Shown here: positions 18,763 through 27,803 of the stretch, piece after piece | Position numbering within the stretch: the first letter of the stretch is position 1 | Layout: each line of letters opens with the position of its first letter | Assembly (NCBI GenBank): GCA_004322045.1 | Contig: SCRN01000004.1 | Location: forward strand, 62,001 to 126,000 | Length of the DNA stretch: 64,000 bases | Source of the DNA: Paraburkholderia sp. | GTDB lineage: Bacteria; Pseudomonadota; Gammaproteobacteria; Burkholderiales; Burkholderiaceae | Direction: 5' to 3' | Position numbers and translations under genes: made by a program | The notes under the pieces: model-generated | Seen by the model: only the letters and a program-made list of their open reading frames with translations | The model's database searches: none | What the model was told of the DNA's origin: nothing

Positions 18763-20289
18763 ATGCATATTCGACACCCATCCTTGATTGCGCTTGCGAT
18801 CGCGTGCATAGCGGCGGGTTGCACGTTCGAGCCGAAGTACGAGCGCCCGGCCGCGCCGGTGGCGGGGACGTTCCCGGCCTCGGGCGTCTATGCGACGCAG
18901 CCCGCCACGACCGCAGGCGACACGGCGAGCGGTCGCGCGGCGGTCGACATCGGCTGGCGCGAGTTTTTCTCCGATCCGCGCTTGCAGCGCTTGATCGACG
19001 TCGCGCTCATCAACAATCGGAACTTGCGCGTGGCCGTGCTCAACGTCGATGCGGCGCGTGCGCAATACCGCATCACACGCGCACAATTGTTTCCGGCCAT
19101 CAACGCGCAGGCGAGCAAGACGGTACAGCGCACGCCGCTCGATCTCTCGCCAAGCGGGCGGACGATTTCGCAGGAGTTCGACGTAGGGCTCAACGCGTCC
19201 TGGGAGATCGACTTCTGGGGCCGCATTCGCAGCTTGAAAGACCAGGCGCTTGAGCAATATCTGTCGACGGCGCAGGCGCGCAAGGCGGCCGAGATCTCGC
19301 TTGTCGCGCAAGTGGCGAATCAGTACCTGCAAATGCTTGCGGTCGACGATCTGCTCAAGATCACCGACGATACATTGAAGACGGCCGAGGCGTCGTACGC
19401 GCTCACGAAGCTGCAGTTCGACAACGGCACGGGCTCGGAGCTCGATCTGCGGCAAGCGGAGACGATCGTCGAGCAGGCGCGCGCCAATCGCGAGGCGCAA
19501 GCGCGTGCGCGCGCACAGGCCGAGAATGCGCTGGTCTTGCTCATCGGTCAGCCGCTGCCGGACGACCTGCCGCAAGGCCGCGGGTTGGACGATCAGAAGT
19601 TGTTGACCGACATCCCCGCTGGCTTGCCTTCCGACTTGCTGACGCGCCGGCCGGACATCATGCAAGCCGAGGCGACGCTGCGCGCGGCCAACGCGAATAT
19701 CGGCGCTGCGCGGGCCGCGTTTTTCCCGCAGATTTCGCTGACGAGCTCGCTCGGCACGGCGAGTCCCACGCTCGGCGGCTTGTTCAAGCCGGGCTCGGCG
19801 GCGTGGGCCTTTGCGCCGCAGATCAAGCTACCGATCTTCGAGGGCGGGCAAAACCTCGCCAACCTCGATTTGGCCAATGTGCAGAAGCGGATCGAGATCG
19901 CGCAGTACGAGAAGGCGATCCAATCGGCGTTCCGCGAGGTGGCCGACGATCTGGCTGCACGCAGCACGTACGACGGGCAGATCCGCGCACTCGAACGCAC
20001 GACCTTCGCGCAATCGCGCACGCTGGAGTTGTCGCAGCTACGGTACAAAAACGGCGTCGACAGCTACTTGCAAGTGCTGACGGCGCAGACCAACCTTTAC
20101 ACGGTGCAGCAGTCGCTCGTCAATGCTCGGGCGGCGCGGCTCGAAAACCTCGTGAATCTCTACTTGGCGCTCGGCGGCGGCTGGATCGCCAATACCGGCG
20201 ACGCGCCGCGGCCGGCCGATGCGCCGGTCGATTACGGCGCCGCTTCCGCGCCGGTGGGGGCATTGGCGGCGGCGAAATCGGCGGGGTGA
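18763..20289 (+). CDS. oprB: RND efflux outer-membrane channel lipoprotein (OprM/OprB type)
   Basis: The channel is 508 aa. The signal ends at the lipobox AAGC (IALAIACIAAGCTFEPKYERP), as in OprM. Two outer-membrane efflux repeats follow, with long coiled-coil helices (for example AEISLVAQVANQYLQMLAVDDLLKITDDTLKTAEASYALTKLQF) and the typical PSDLLTRRPDI motif. I chose the ATG at 18763 because GAAGGA lies 8 bp upstream; a TTG at 18757 would instead overlap the bpeB stop. It completes the tripartite pump. It converges on the tadG gene with about 10 bp between stops. Confidence 0.93.
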   Translation: MHIRHPSLIALAIACIAAGCTFEPKYERPAAPVAGTFPASGVYATQPATTAGDTASGRAAVDIGWREFFSDPRLQRLIDVALINNRNLRVAVLNVDAARAQYRITRAQLFPAINAQASKTVQRTPLDLSPSGRTISQEFDVGLNASWEIDFWGRIRSLKDQALEQYLSTAQARKAAEISLVAQVANQYLQMLAVDDLLKITDDTLKTAEASYALTKLQFDNGTGSELDLRQAETIVEQARANREAQARARAQAENALVLLIGQPLPDDLPQGRGLDDQKLLTDIPAGLPSDLLTRRPDIMQAEATLRAANANIGAARAAFFPQISLTSSLGTASPTLGGLFKPGSAAWAFAPQIKLPIFEGGQNLANLDLANVQKRIEIAQYEKAIQSAFREVADDLAARSTYDGQIRALERTTFAQSRTLELSQLRYKNGVDSYLQVLTAQTNLYTVQQSLVNARAARLENLVNLYLALGGGWIANTGDAPRPADAPVDYGAASAPVGALAAAKSAG

Positions 20290-20298
20290 AGTAAAGGG

Positions 20299-21345
20299 CT
20301 ATAACGCCAATCGCGGCGCCACATAGGCGCCGTACTGCGGTCCGACGCCCCAAGACTGCACGGGGATCCGGTAGCCGCTCACGAAGTGTCCTTCGATGTA
20401 TTTGTCGCTGCCGCCGTAGCTTCCGTCGACGTGGAAGGCGGCGAACGCGACGATCGGCACGTAGCTGTGCGTATCGATCTGCGCGGCGACCGGTATGACG
20501 ATCGTCACGCCAACCGGCACGTCGCTGTAGAGTGTCGTCTTCACCCCGGGCTCGATCCAAATGCTGTCGCCGATCGAAAGCGGCGAAGGGTTGCCCGATG
20601 CGATGAGCCCACGCACGGTGGGCACATCGTTCGCATTCATCAGAAACGCCGTCCATTGTCCGGCTTCGCAACTTGCGCCATAGAGTTGCCCGTTGCCGAT
20701 TTGAAATTCGTACGGTTGCCCCGTCGACGGATCGATCGTCGGTTCGTTCGTTTGCGCGTCCCAGTACTGGTTCAGCACGCACTGGTCGACGACCATCGGA
20801 AATAGTCCCCCAGCGCCGACGGTCGACGGCGCGGCAGCCACCGCGACGGCCGTGGCGCTCGTCGGCGTGCTCAGCAGATTCAGAAAGCCGCCGAGCAGCA
20901 ACGATACGGCGCCGCCGTTTTCGCTCGCACCGCGGGTGACCGTCACTTGGACCGCAGGCGCGTCGTAGGCGCCCGGCGTAATCGTCTGGGCCTCTAGCGT
21001 GGAAGGCGCTCCGGTCAGATTCCAGAACCCCGTTTGCACGCTCCCGGCCGAAAGCTTTGTGCCATCCGATGCGTTCAGCGAAACCGCAGCGCTCGTTGAG
21101 CTGGCGGCATCGGCCCAATCGGGGCCGCTGCTGCCCGAGAGCAGTTTCGATGCGCCCGCCAGCGCCGCGGCATCGGCGGCGTTCTGCAACTCGTTGCGTA
21201 CGGTCGCCACGCGGGGCAAGTCGACGGCGAACGCACCGAATGTCAAAAGAATCGTGACCGTCAGCAGGAACCAAAGCGGGACCGAGCCTCGCTGCCGGCG
21301 CAGCGAAGCATGCGACGATGCACGGCGCACGGTTTGTCTACTCAT
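20299..21345 (-). CDS. tadG: TadG-family pilus assembly protein
   Basis: The protein is 348 aa. The N-terminal membrane helix (RGSVPLWFLLTVTILLTFGAFAVDLPRVATVRNELQNAADAAALAGA) is the conserved TadG-like/TadE-like anchor, including the NELQNAADAAALAGA motif. The periplasmic rest has no von Willebrand A domain, so it is a short TadG. The role is probably in pilus stability or secretion at the envelope. It is the last gene of the tad operon and overlaps the end of tadE by 8 bp. Its tail includes a CVLNQYWDAQTNEP-type segment common in Burkholderia homologues. Confidence 0.82.
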   Translation of the reverse strand: MSRQTVRRASSHASLRRQRGSVPLWFLLTVTILLTFGAFAVDLPRVATVRNELQNAADAAALAGASKLLSGSSGPDWADAASSTSAAVSLNASDGTKLSAGSVQTGFWNLTGAPSTLEAQTITPGAYDAPAVQVTVTRGASENGGAVSLLLGGFLNLLSTPTSATAVAVAAAPSTVGAGGLFPMVVDQCVLNQYWDAQTNEPTIDPSTGQPYEFQIGNGQLYGASCEAGQWTAFLMNANDVPTVRGLIASGNPSPLSIGDSIWIEPGVKTTLYSDVPVGVTIVIPVAAQIDTHSYVPIVAFAAFHVDGSYGGSDKYIEGHFVSGYRIPVQSWGVGPQYGAYVAPRLAL

Positions 21346-21766
21346 AGTTCATGACCGTCGTCGCCTTCACGGTGACGGGTCCCGTCAACGAACTGAACGC
21401 CGAGCCCAGCACGAGCCCCTCATAGGTATAAGTGACCGTGACCGTGAGCGGGCTGCCCGGCGATGTGCCTGCGGACTGATCGACATTGACGGCAGGCGTC
21501 GTCGCCGTGCCGCCCGTCACCAAATTGCTTTGCGCATAAGAGAGTGCGACGTTTGCAACGTCGGTCGCGGCCATCTGCGGCACGCGCACGACCACGCCGG
21601 CGCGCGCGGCTTCACGGCTCGCGTTCGTGATGACGGCTTTGTCGCATAGAAGCAGGCTCGTATCGACGATGCCGAACAACACCGTCATCAAAAACGGGAA
21701 GACGAGCACGAACTCGAGCGCGACGACGCCGCGCTCATCCGATACGAAGCGCGCAAGCCGTTTCAT
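21338..21766 (-). CDS. tadE: TadE-family pseudopilin
   Basis: A 142-aa pseudopilin. The prepilin-like leader is SDERG followed by VVALEFVLVFPFLMTVLFGIVD, with Glu at position +5 of the predicted mature protein, as TadV-processed pseudopilins require. The conserved SREAARAG motif follows. It overlaps tadD by 4 bp upstream and tadG by 8 bp downstream, indicating tight translational coupling. Confidence 0.88.
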   Translation of the reverse strand: MKRLARFVSDERGVVALEFVLVFPFLMTVLFGIVDTSLLLCDKAVITNASREAARAGVVVRVPQMAATDVANVALSYAQSNLVTGGTATTPAVNVDQSAGTSPGSPLTVTVTYTYEGLVLGSAFSSLTGPVTVKATTVMNYE

Positions 21767-22665
21767 TCGATGGCTCCCGCGATTGCCGGGCTTGCCGACG
21801 GCACCGCTTCGACGCGTGCGGCGCGCGATGCGGCGGTGTCGCCGGTCGAAGCGGCTGAGTCCGCCCGATCGGACCAGCGTTCGCGCAGCTCACGATAGAA
21901 CGACAGGTTGTCCTCTGCCGATGCAGCGGGCATGTCTGCGGCGAGAATGCTTTTCGCCGCTTCGGCATTGCCGAGCAAACCGTAGGCGAGCGCCAAGTTC
22001 TCGCGCGCTTGCACGGGCGCGTCAGGCAGCCCGGCGATGTCGAGCAGCACGTTTGCGCCTTCGCGCGCGCGCCGCTCCAAGATCAATGAGAGTCCGAGGT
22101 TGGCCTTCAAGCCCTGAGCTTCGGGGTGGTGCGTCAACGCCGCGCGGTAGACCGCCTGCGCCTCGGCGTGATTGCCTTGCAAATCGAGCGCGGCGCCGAG
22201 TCCCTCGGCGACGACGGCATTCTCGGGGTGCGCAGCGGCAAGCCGCCGATAGCGCGCGATCGCTTCATCGAGCCGCCGCTCGCGCAGCGCTACGCGCGCG
22301 AGCCCGAGTTCGGCGCGCGGATCGCCGGGTCCGGCAGCCGCCGCCTGGCGGTACAGCACGCCCGCGCGTGCGAGGTCGCCGGTGCCGTAGATCGCGTCGG
22401 CCAGGCCGAGTTGCGCGGGCAGCGAGTGTGGGTCGGCTTGGAGCGCGCGCTCGAACAGCGAAATGGCGAGCTGCGTGTCGCCGCTCTCGAGTGCGCTTTC
22501 GGCGATGCGAAGATCGGTGCTCTTATCGGCGCCGCGCTCGGCGACGACGGCGCGCGTCTGAACGTGCGGCCCGCTGGCGCAGCCGGTCAGCAGACCGGCT
22601 GCGAGCGCGGACATTGCCAACGCGGCAACGACGAGGCGCCGCGACGGCGTCAGGATCGAATGCAT
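21763..22665 (-). CDS. tadD: TadD tetratricopeptide-repeat lipoprotein
   Basis: The protein has 300 aa. The signal ends in the lipobox LLTGC. At least five TPR-like repeats follow (AESALESGDTQLAISLFERALQADPHSLPAQLGLADAIYGTGDLARAGVLYRQAAAAGPGDPRAELGLARVAL and on), then a variable Ser/Ala-rich tail. TadD is thought to help insert or stabilise the secretin, like PilF/PilW pilotins. The ATG at 22665 follows AGGAGG; the frame runs further upstream without this signal. Confidence 0.88.
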   Translation of the reverse strand: MHSILTPSRRLVVAALAMSALAAGLLTGCASGPHVQTRAVVAERGADKSTDLRIAESALESGDTQLAISLFERALQADPHSLPAQLGLADAIYGTGDLARAGVLYRQAAAAGPGDPRAELGLARVALRERRLDEAIARYRRLAAAHPENAVVAEGLGAALDLQGNHAEAQAVYRAALTHHPEAQGLKANLGLSLILERRAREGANVLLDIAGLPDAPVQARENLALAYGLLGNAEAAKSILAADMPAASAEDNLSFYRELRERWSDRADSAASTGDTAASRAARVEAVPSASPAIAGAIE

Positions 22666-22696
22666 GAAACCTCCTGCGGTCGTTTCGACCGTCACT

Positions 22697-23626
22697 TCAA
22701 TGATGAAACACCGCAATGAGCCGGATGACGGCCGGCCCCGCCGCGATCAGCGCAACGGTCGGCATGATGAAAAGCATCATCGGCAGCGTCATCTTCGGCG
22801 CAAGCTTCGCAGCCTTTTCCTCGAGCGCGATGATCTGCATCGAGCGCTCGGTGCGAGAGAGCATGCGCAGCGACTGCGTAATGGGCGTGCCGTACTGTTG
22901 CGATTGCACGAGCGTCGTCACGAGGGCGCGCATCGAAGTCAGGCCGATGCGCGCGGCCATTGCATTGAGCGCCGCCGCGCTGTCGCCGCCGATCTGCAGT
23001 TCGTCGGACGTCACAGAGAACTCATCGGAGAGCGCCGGGCAGATCGTGCGCAACTCGGCCGCCACGCGCTTGATGGCGACGACCAGGCTGTTGCCCGCGT
23101 TGGTGCAGATCACGAGCAAATCGAGCGCATCGGGCAGCGTAAGCGAGATCGCGCGCTGACGGCGTTTGATCGCGAACCCTAGCGCGATCTCGGGCAGCAT
23201 CATGCCGACGACGAAAGCTGCGGCCATCGTCAACGCGCGCATCACGAAATAGCCGCCGATGCGCGGAATGTGGCCGGCGAGCATGATTGCGCCGAACGCG
23301 AGACATACGCCGCAGACGATCTTGAGCCCCGCGAGGATCGAGACGGCACGCTTTTCGCGAAAGCCCGCGCTCGCGAGGCGCATGGCGAGCTTGCCGCGCT
23401 CGGCCGCATCGATGATCGGCATGCGCTCGCCGATGCGCGCGACTTTATGCGCGAGCCGCTGCGGCACGTTGCTTTCCCGCGGCTGCGCGCTCGCTTGCGC
23501 GATGCCGTGGCGCACGCGTTGCGCAATGCGCGAACGTGTGCTCGCGCCGCGCAGGATCAGCCACAGCGTCGCGCAGGCGAGCAAGGCGACGAGCGCAAGG
23601 TTCATCCAAACGTCGGTCACGTTCAT
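22697..23626 (-). CDS. tadC: TadC inner-membrane platform protein (GspF/type II secretion F domain)
   Basis: The protein has 309 aa. It has an N-terminal membrane helix, a cytoplasmic region, paired helices (SILAGLKIVCGVCLAFGAIMLA, AAAFVVGMMLPEIALGFAIKRRQRAI), the T2SSF core (LPDALDLLVICTNAGNSLVVAIKRVAAEL) and a terminal helix (MTLPMMLFIMPTVALIAAGPAVI). With TadB it forms the platform through which the TadA ATPase drives pilin extrusion. It overlaps tadB by 4 bp. The start at 23626 begins the membrane helix. Confidence 0.9.
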   Translation of the reverse strand: MNVTDVWMNLALVALLACATLWLILRGASTRSRIAQRVRHGIAQASAQPRESNVPQRLAHKVARIGERMPIIDAAERGKLAMRLASAGFREKRAVSILAGLKIVCGVCLAFGAIMLAGHIPRIGGYFVMRALTMAAAFVVGMMLPEIALGFAIKRRQRAISLTLPDALDLLVICTNAGNSLVVAIKRVAAELRTICPALSDEFSVTSDELQIGGDSAAALNAMAARIGLTSMRALVTTLVQSQQYGTPITQSLRMLSRTERSMQIIALEEKAAKLAPKMTLPMMLFIMPTVALIAAGPAVIRLIAVFHH

Positions 23627-24609
23627 CGCGAGGTATCCAGGTTGGCGATCTTGCGGATCAACGACATCCCGATCACGAGCAGCACGGCCGCGAGCACGAG
23701 CATCTTGTGACCGGCGCGCGTATTGAACAGCAGCGCGACATAGGGGCGGTTGACGACGTAAAGGAAGCCCATGATGAAAAACGGCACGCCGGAGATGATT
23801 TTGCTGGCGATGCGCCCTTCGGCCGTGAGGGCCTTCGTTTTCGCGCGAATATCGCGGCGCGTGCGCACGATGGCGGCGAGGTTCTCGAGCGTTTCCGCCA
23901 GGTTGCCTCCTGTTTCGCGTTGCAAGACGAGGCACACGGCGAAGAACGAAAAGTCGGCGAGCTGCAATCGCGCGGCCGCTTGTTCGAGCACGTCTTTCAC
24001 TTCAGCGCCGACGAGCAAAGCGTCGCCCATGGTGCGAAACGTCGAGCGCACCGGTTCGTCGCTCTCTACGCCTGCGGTGCAAATGGCTTGGACGGCCGGT
24101 ATGCCGGCGCGCACGGCGCGAATGATCAGATCGAGCGTGTCGGGAAACGCTGCGAGAAAACGCTGCTTGAAGCGAGCGATGATGAAAAGGTAGACGCCGC
24201 GCACGGCGATGAGGGCGTCGACGAGCGCGCCGAGCACGCGCGCCCACAGCGGAATCCCAGCAAGCGATCCCGCCACGAACGAGGCGAGGCCGATCATCAC
24301 GGCCACGGTGACGATGGTGCGAACGCCCGCGCGGCCCGCGATCGTCTCGATCCGTTGCTGCTTGGCGCGCAGCCATGCTTGCCAAGCCGGTTCGTCGCCG
24401 GGGTGGCGATCGAGACTCACGAGCTGATGCGAGGGCGTCTCGTTCGGCGTTTGGCGGCTCTGTGCCAGCGGGTCGCGCAGCGCGGCGACGCGCACGGCGA
24501 TGCGCTGCGTGGGCTGGCGTCGCACCATCTCGCGCAGCGAGCGTGCGATCAGTCCTACGACGACGATCGCGAAGAACGCGGCAGCGGCGACGACGTCGGC
24601 GGGCGTCAC
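23623..24609 (-). CDS. tadB: TadB inner-membrane platform protein (GspF domain)
   Basis: The protein has 328 aa. The N-terminal helix (VVAAAAFFAIVVVGLIARSL), a basic cytoplasmic stretch, further helices and the F-domain core (FPDTLDLIIRAVRAGIPAVQAICTAG, LQRETGGNLAETLENLAAIVRTRRDIRAKTKALTAEGRIASKIISGVPFFI) match TadB. The start is a GTG at 24609, where GTGA overlaps the tadA stop; this is inferred from the overlap and from where homology begins. The protein pairs with TadC. Confidence 0.9.
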   Translation of the reverse strand: MTPADVVAAAAFFAIVVVGLIARSLREMVRRQPTQRIAVRVAALRDPLAQSRQTPNETPSHQLVSLDRHPGDEPAWQAWLRAKQQRIETIAGRAGVRTIVTVAVMIGLASFVAGSLAGIPLWARVLGALVDALIAVRGVYLFIIARFKQRFLAAFPDTLDLIIRAVRAGIPAVQAICTAGVESDEPVRSTFRTMGDALLVGAEVKDVLEQAAARLQLADFSFFAVCLVLQRETGGNLAETLENLAAIVRTRRDIRAKTKALTAEGRIASKIISGVPFFIMGFLYVVNRPYVALLFNTRAGHKMLVLAAVLLVIGMSLIRKIANLDTSR

Positions 24610-26135
24610 GATTGCATTGCTCCGATCAGTTGCTCTTCGAGGCCGTAGTAGGCCGCGCGCTGAGCGAAAGCCGGCCGCAGCGACGACGATTCGAAAGCGC
24701 CGCGCACCTGCTCTTCGTAAGCGCCTGTATTGAAGCGAAAGGCGAACAGATCCTGGGTGATGACGACGTCGCCCTCCATCCCGGAGATTTCCGTCACGCG
24801 CGTGACGCGGCGCATGCCGTCGCGCATGCGCTCGATTTGCAGAATCATGTGCACGGCGCTTGCGATTTGACGGCGGATCGAGACGAGCGGCAGATTGCCG
24901 TTGGCCATCATCACCATACTTTCGAGCCGGGTGATCGCATCGCGCGGCGTGTTCGCGTGGATCGTCGTCATCGATCCGTCGTGGCCCGTGTTCATGGCTT
25001 GCAGCACGTCGAATGCCTCGGTGCCGCGCGTCTCGCCGAGGATGATGCGATCGGGCCGCATCCGCAGCGCGTTGCGCACGAGATCGCGTTGCGAAATGCC
25101 GCCGAGGCCTTCGCTGTTTTCGGGGCGCGTCTCGAGGCTCACGACGTGCGGCTGCTGCAGTTGCAGCTCGGCCGCGTCTTCGATCGTCACGATGCGCTCG
25201 TGCGGATCGATGAAGTTCGACAGCGCATTGAGCAGCGTCGTCTTGCCCGAGCCCGTGCCGCCGGAGATGACGATGTTCAAGCGGCAAGCGCTGGCGATGC
25301 GCAGTACCTCCACCATTGCCGGCGAGATATTGCCTTGCTGCGCCATGCGGGCGAGCGTGATGTTGCGCTTGGCGAACTTGCGAATCGAAATCGATGCGCC
25401 GCGCAAGGCGATCGGCGGCAGCACCACGTTGACGCGGCTGCCATCGGCCAGGCGCGCGTCGACGAGCGGACTGCTTTCGTCCACGCGACGGCCGACGGCC
25501 GCGGCGATACGCTGCGCCACGTTGATGACGTGCGCATTGTCGCGGAACTTCAGCGGTGTCAGCTCGAGGCGCCCGCCCCGCTCGACATAGACCTGATCGG
25601 GGCCATTGACGAGAATGTCGGTGACCTTCTCGTCGGCGAGCAACGGCTCGATCGGCCCGACGCCGAACATATCGTTGAGCATTTCGTCGACGATGAGCGC
25701 CTGCTCGGCTAGCGTAATCGTCAGCCGCTCGCGCGCAATCGTTTCGGCGGCGATCTGCTCGATACCTTCGCGCACCTGCGCACGCGACATCATCAGCGCG
25801 GCCGACATGTTCATCGACGAGAACACCGCCGAGCGGATCGTCTTGAACATGTCCGAGCGAATCAGCGCTTCGTGACGATCGCTCGGCATCGGCATCGGCG
25901 TCACGGCGGCGCCATTGGTGCGGGGTTCAAGCTCGTGTGAGGGCATGGGCATGGGCGTGGGCGCGGCCGGCGGCACGATGGGCGCTGCGGCCGCAACCGC
26001 GGCTGCGCGGGGCGAGTGACTTGCCGCGGCCGCGCGCTCGTTGGTCCGCGTGCGTCCGTCGACGTGCTCGGCCTCGAGCGCGGCGCTCGATTGGGGCGCG
26101 AAGGAAGGCGGATTGCTGCGGCGGCCGAACATCAT
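24606..26135 (-). CDS. tadA: TadA/CpaF secretion ATPase of the Flp pilus
   Basis: A 509-aa hexameric ATPase. The first about 80 residues are Ala/Pro-rich and low in complexity. Then follow the CpaF N-domain (EMLNDMFGVGPIEPLLADEKVTDILVNGPDQVYVERGG) and the ATPase core: Walker A GGTGSGKTT, the Asp/His boxes (VTIEDAAELQLQQPHVVSLE), Walker B (RPDRIILGETRGTEAFDVLQAMNTGHDGSMTTIHAN). It powers pilus assembly. The ATG at 26135 overlaps the tadZ stop as ATGA, which fixes the start. Confidence 0.93.
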   Translation of the reverse strand: MMFGRRSNPPSFAPQSSAALEAEHVDGRTRTNERAAAASHSPRAAAVAAAAPIVPPAAPTPMPMPSHELEPRTNGAAVTPMPMPSDRHEALIRSDMFKTIRSAVFSSMNMSAALMMSRAQVREGIEQIAAETIARERLTITLAEQALIVDEMLNDMFGVGPIEPLLADEKVTDILVNGPDQVYVERGGRLELTPLKFRDNAHVINVAQRIAAAVGRRVDESSPLVDARLADGSRVNVVLPPIALRGASISIRKFAKRNITLARMAQQGNISPAMVEVLRIASACRLNIVISGGTGSGKTTLLNALSNFIDPHERIVTIEDAAELQLQQPHVVSLETRPENSEGLGGISQRDLVRNALRMRPDRIILGETRGTEAFDVLQAMNTGHDGSMTTIHANTPRDAITRLESMVMMANGNLPLVSIRRQIASAVHMILQIERMRDGMRRVTRVTEISGMEGDVVITQDLFAFRFNTGAYEEQVRGAFESSSLRPAFAQRAAYYGLEEQLIGAMQS

Positions 26136-27358
26136 TTCGCGCTCCGTTTCGGCAGCAGGCGCGCATACCAGGGGCTGCGGGCGGTGACGGCAGGCGCGTC
26201 CGAGCCCGTGATCGCATCGGCGAGCGCGACGACCGCGCGCGCGAACGCCGAATGCTTGCCGTCCGCAATCGCTTCGCCGAGATTTTCTGCGACGGCGAGC
26301 GTTTGCGGCTCGTACGGAAAGTCGAGCACCGACGCGCGCCCGAGCGCATGCACGAAGTCGGCCTGCGCGACGCGCCCGCGCACGGGCTGCTGTGCGTTGT
26401 TCAGGAGCACCGACACGGCGGCATCGGCCGGGCGGCCCTCGGCGAAGCGGCACAGGCGCGCCGTTTCGCGCGCGGCGTGAACGGAGCGATCGGAGACGAC
26501 GTGGATCGTTTCGCAGGCGTCGAGCGTTTCTTCGACGAAGCCGCCCGCGCGCTGCGGCAGGTCGAGCACGACGTAGTGAAAGTGGCGCTTGAGCGCCGCG
26601 ACGAGTTCGCCGACGGTCCCGGGACGCAACGCGAGCGGCTGCTCATAGGGAAGCGCGGCACTGAGCACGGAGAGGCGATCGCTTTGCGCGACGGAGGTTT
26701 GATGAATGAGTTGCTGATCGAGCCGCTGCGTGTTTTGCAGCAGCTCGGCAAGACCGTTGTTCGACGAGATGCCGAGCATCGATGCCGCCGCACCGCCGTG
26801 CAAGTCGAGATCGACGTACGCGATGCGCCGGCGCGTTTTGTCGGCTAGGTGCCGTGCCAGCGCGGTGGCAATCGTGGTGACGCCCACGCCGCCGCGTGCG
26901 CCGATGAAGCCGATCGCCTTGCCCGCGCGCACGGAGGCCGACGGGTCGCTCGCCGTGAGCGCGCGCTGCACGAGTTCGACCGTCAGCGGTTTGACGAGAT
27001 AGTCCTCGACGCCCATGCGCAAGAGCGAGCGAAACAAGCCCACATCGTTGCGATCGCCGACGACGACCACGTTGACCGAAGGATCGACGACTTCCGCGAG
27101 CCGCATCAGGTCCGACACGGGCATCGACGAGTCCGAGACATCGACGAGCAGATGCCGCGGCGAATGCTCTATGCCGCGCATGAGCTCGATCGCATCGCCG
27201 ATGTGCCCACGCGTGACGAAGGCGTGTGTGATGCCTTGATCGAGCATCAGGTTCTTGACGACTTCTTCGCTGCTAGCATCCCCGACTACAGCGACGATGC
27301 GATCGGTCGCTTGCGGTGCGGCGCGACGATTGGCGGAGCGCAGTTCGAAAGCACCCAT
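26132..27358 (-). CDS. tadZ: TadZ/CpaE pilus localisation ATPase
   Basis: The protein has 408 aa. Its N-terminal half is an atypical receiver-like domain (SPRHLLVDVSDSSMPVSDL, VVVVGDRNDVGLFRSLLRMGVEDYLVKPL). Its C-terminal half is a MinD/ParA-type ATPase with a deviant Walker A (GFIGARGGVGVTTIATALA), a switch (VDLDLHGG) and FHYVVLDLPQR. TadZ marks the polar or local site of the pilus machine. The start at 27358 lies 13 bp after cpaD and begins a well-conserved MGAFELRS-like N-terminus. Confidence 0.9.
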   Translation of the reverse strand: MGAFELRSANRRAAPQATDRIVAVVGDASSEEVVKNLMLDQGITHAFVTRGHIGDAIELMRGIEHSPRHLLVDVSDSSMPVSDLMRLAEVVDPSVNVVVVGDRNDVGLFRSLLRMGVEDYLVKPLTVELVQRALTASDPSASVRAGKAIGFIGARGGVGVTTIATALARHLADKTRRRIAYVDLDLHGGAAASMLGISSNNGLAELLQNTQRLDQQLIHQTSVAQSDRLSVLSAALPYEQPLALRPGTVGELVAALKRHFHYVVLDLPQRAGGFVEETLDACETIHVVSDRSVHAARETARLCRFAEGRPADAAVSVLLNNAQQPVRGRVAQADFVHALGRASVLDFPYEPQTLAVAENLGEAIADGKHSAFARAVVALADAITGSDAPAVTARSPWYARLLPKRSAK

Positions 27359-27371
27359 GGTATGTCCGTCC

Positions 27372-27776
27372 TTAATGCGCGACCGACGTCGTGGTGGAGG
27401 TCGAGCGCAGCGGCTGTGCGCGCCCTTCCTCGTACGCGCGCACGGCGCTGGCGCCGAGCGCGGCATCCGCGCCCGCATACGGAAAGGGGGCCACTAGATC
27501 GGCCGGGCGCACGAGCATGGCCGCGAGATTCGAGTAGGTCGCACAACCGAATGCGACGCCTGGCCGGCCGCGGCCCGCATCGAGCATATGCGACGGCTGA
27601 TTCAGTTGATCGCATTGCGGTGCGATCGCCCGCCCGCCGTTCTCGGAGGTGAAGCCGATCACCGAATCGTTCGGCATGCCGAGCGGCGGATGCTCCGACA
27701 TGCAGGCCGTCAGGCTCGACGCTGCGGCGATCCCAATGATCAAGGAAATGACGAGGGGGGCGAATCGGCGGCGCAT
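27372..27776 (-). CDS. CpaD-like pilus assembly lipoprotein (short form)
   Basis: A 134-aa protein. The signal ends at a lipobox-like LTAC (Cys25). The body has FGCATYSNLAAMLVRPADLVAPFPYAGADA, which matches the conserved CpaD core (GCA-x2-x-NLAAM-x-x-PADL). Alphaproteobacterial CpaD is roughly 200 aa or more, so this is a compact version. It is presumed to assist the secretin at the outer membrane. It sits between the secretin and tadZ, the normal CpaD position. Confidence 0.78.
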   Translation of the reverse strand: MRRRFAPLVISLIIGIAAASSLTACMSEHPPLGMPNDSVIGFTSENGGRAIAPQCDQLNQPSHMLDAGRGRPGVAFGCATYSNLAAMLVRPADLVAPFPYAGADAALGASAVRAYEEGRAQPLRSTSTTTSVAH

Positions 27777-27803
27777 CGCTTGGCTCCTATCCTATTGTCC
27801 GGT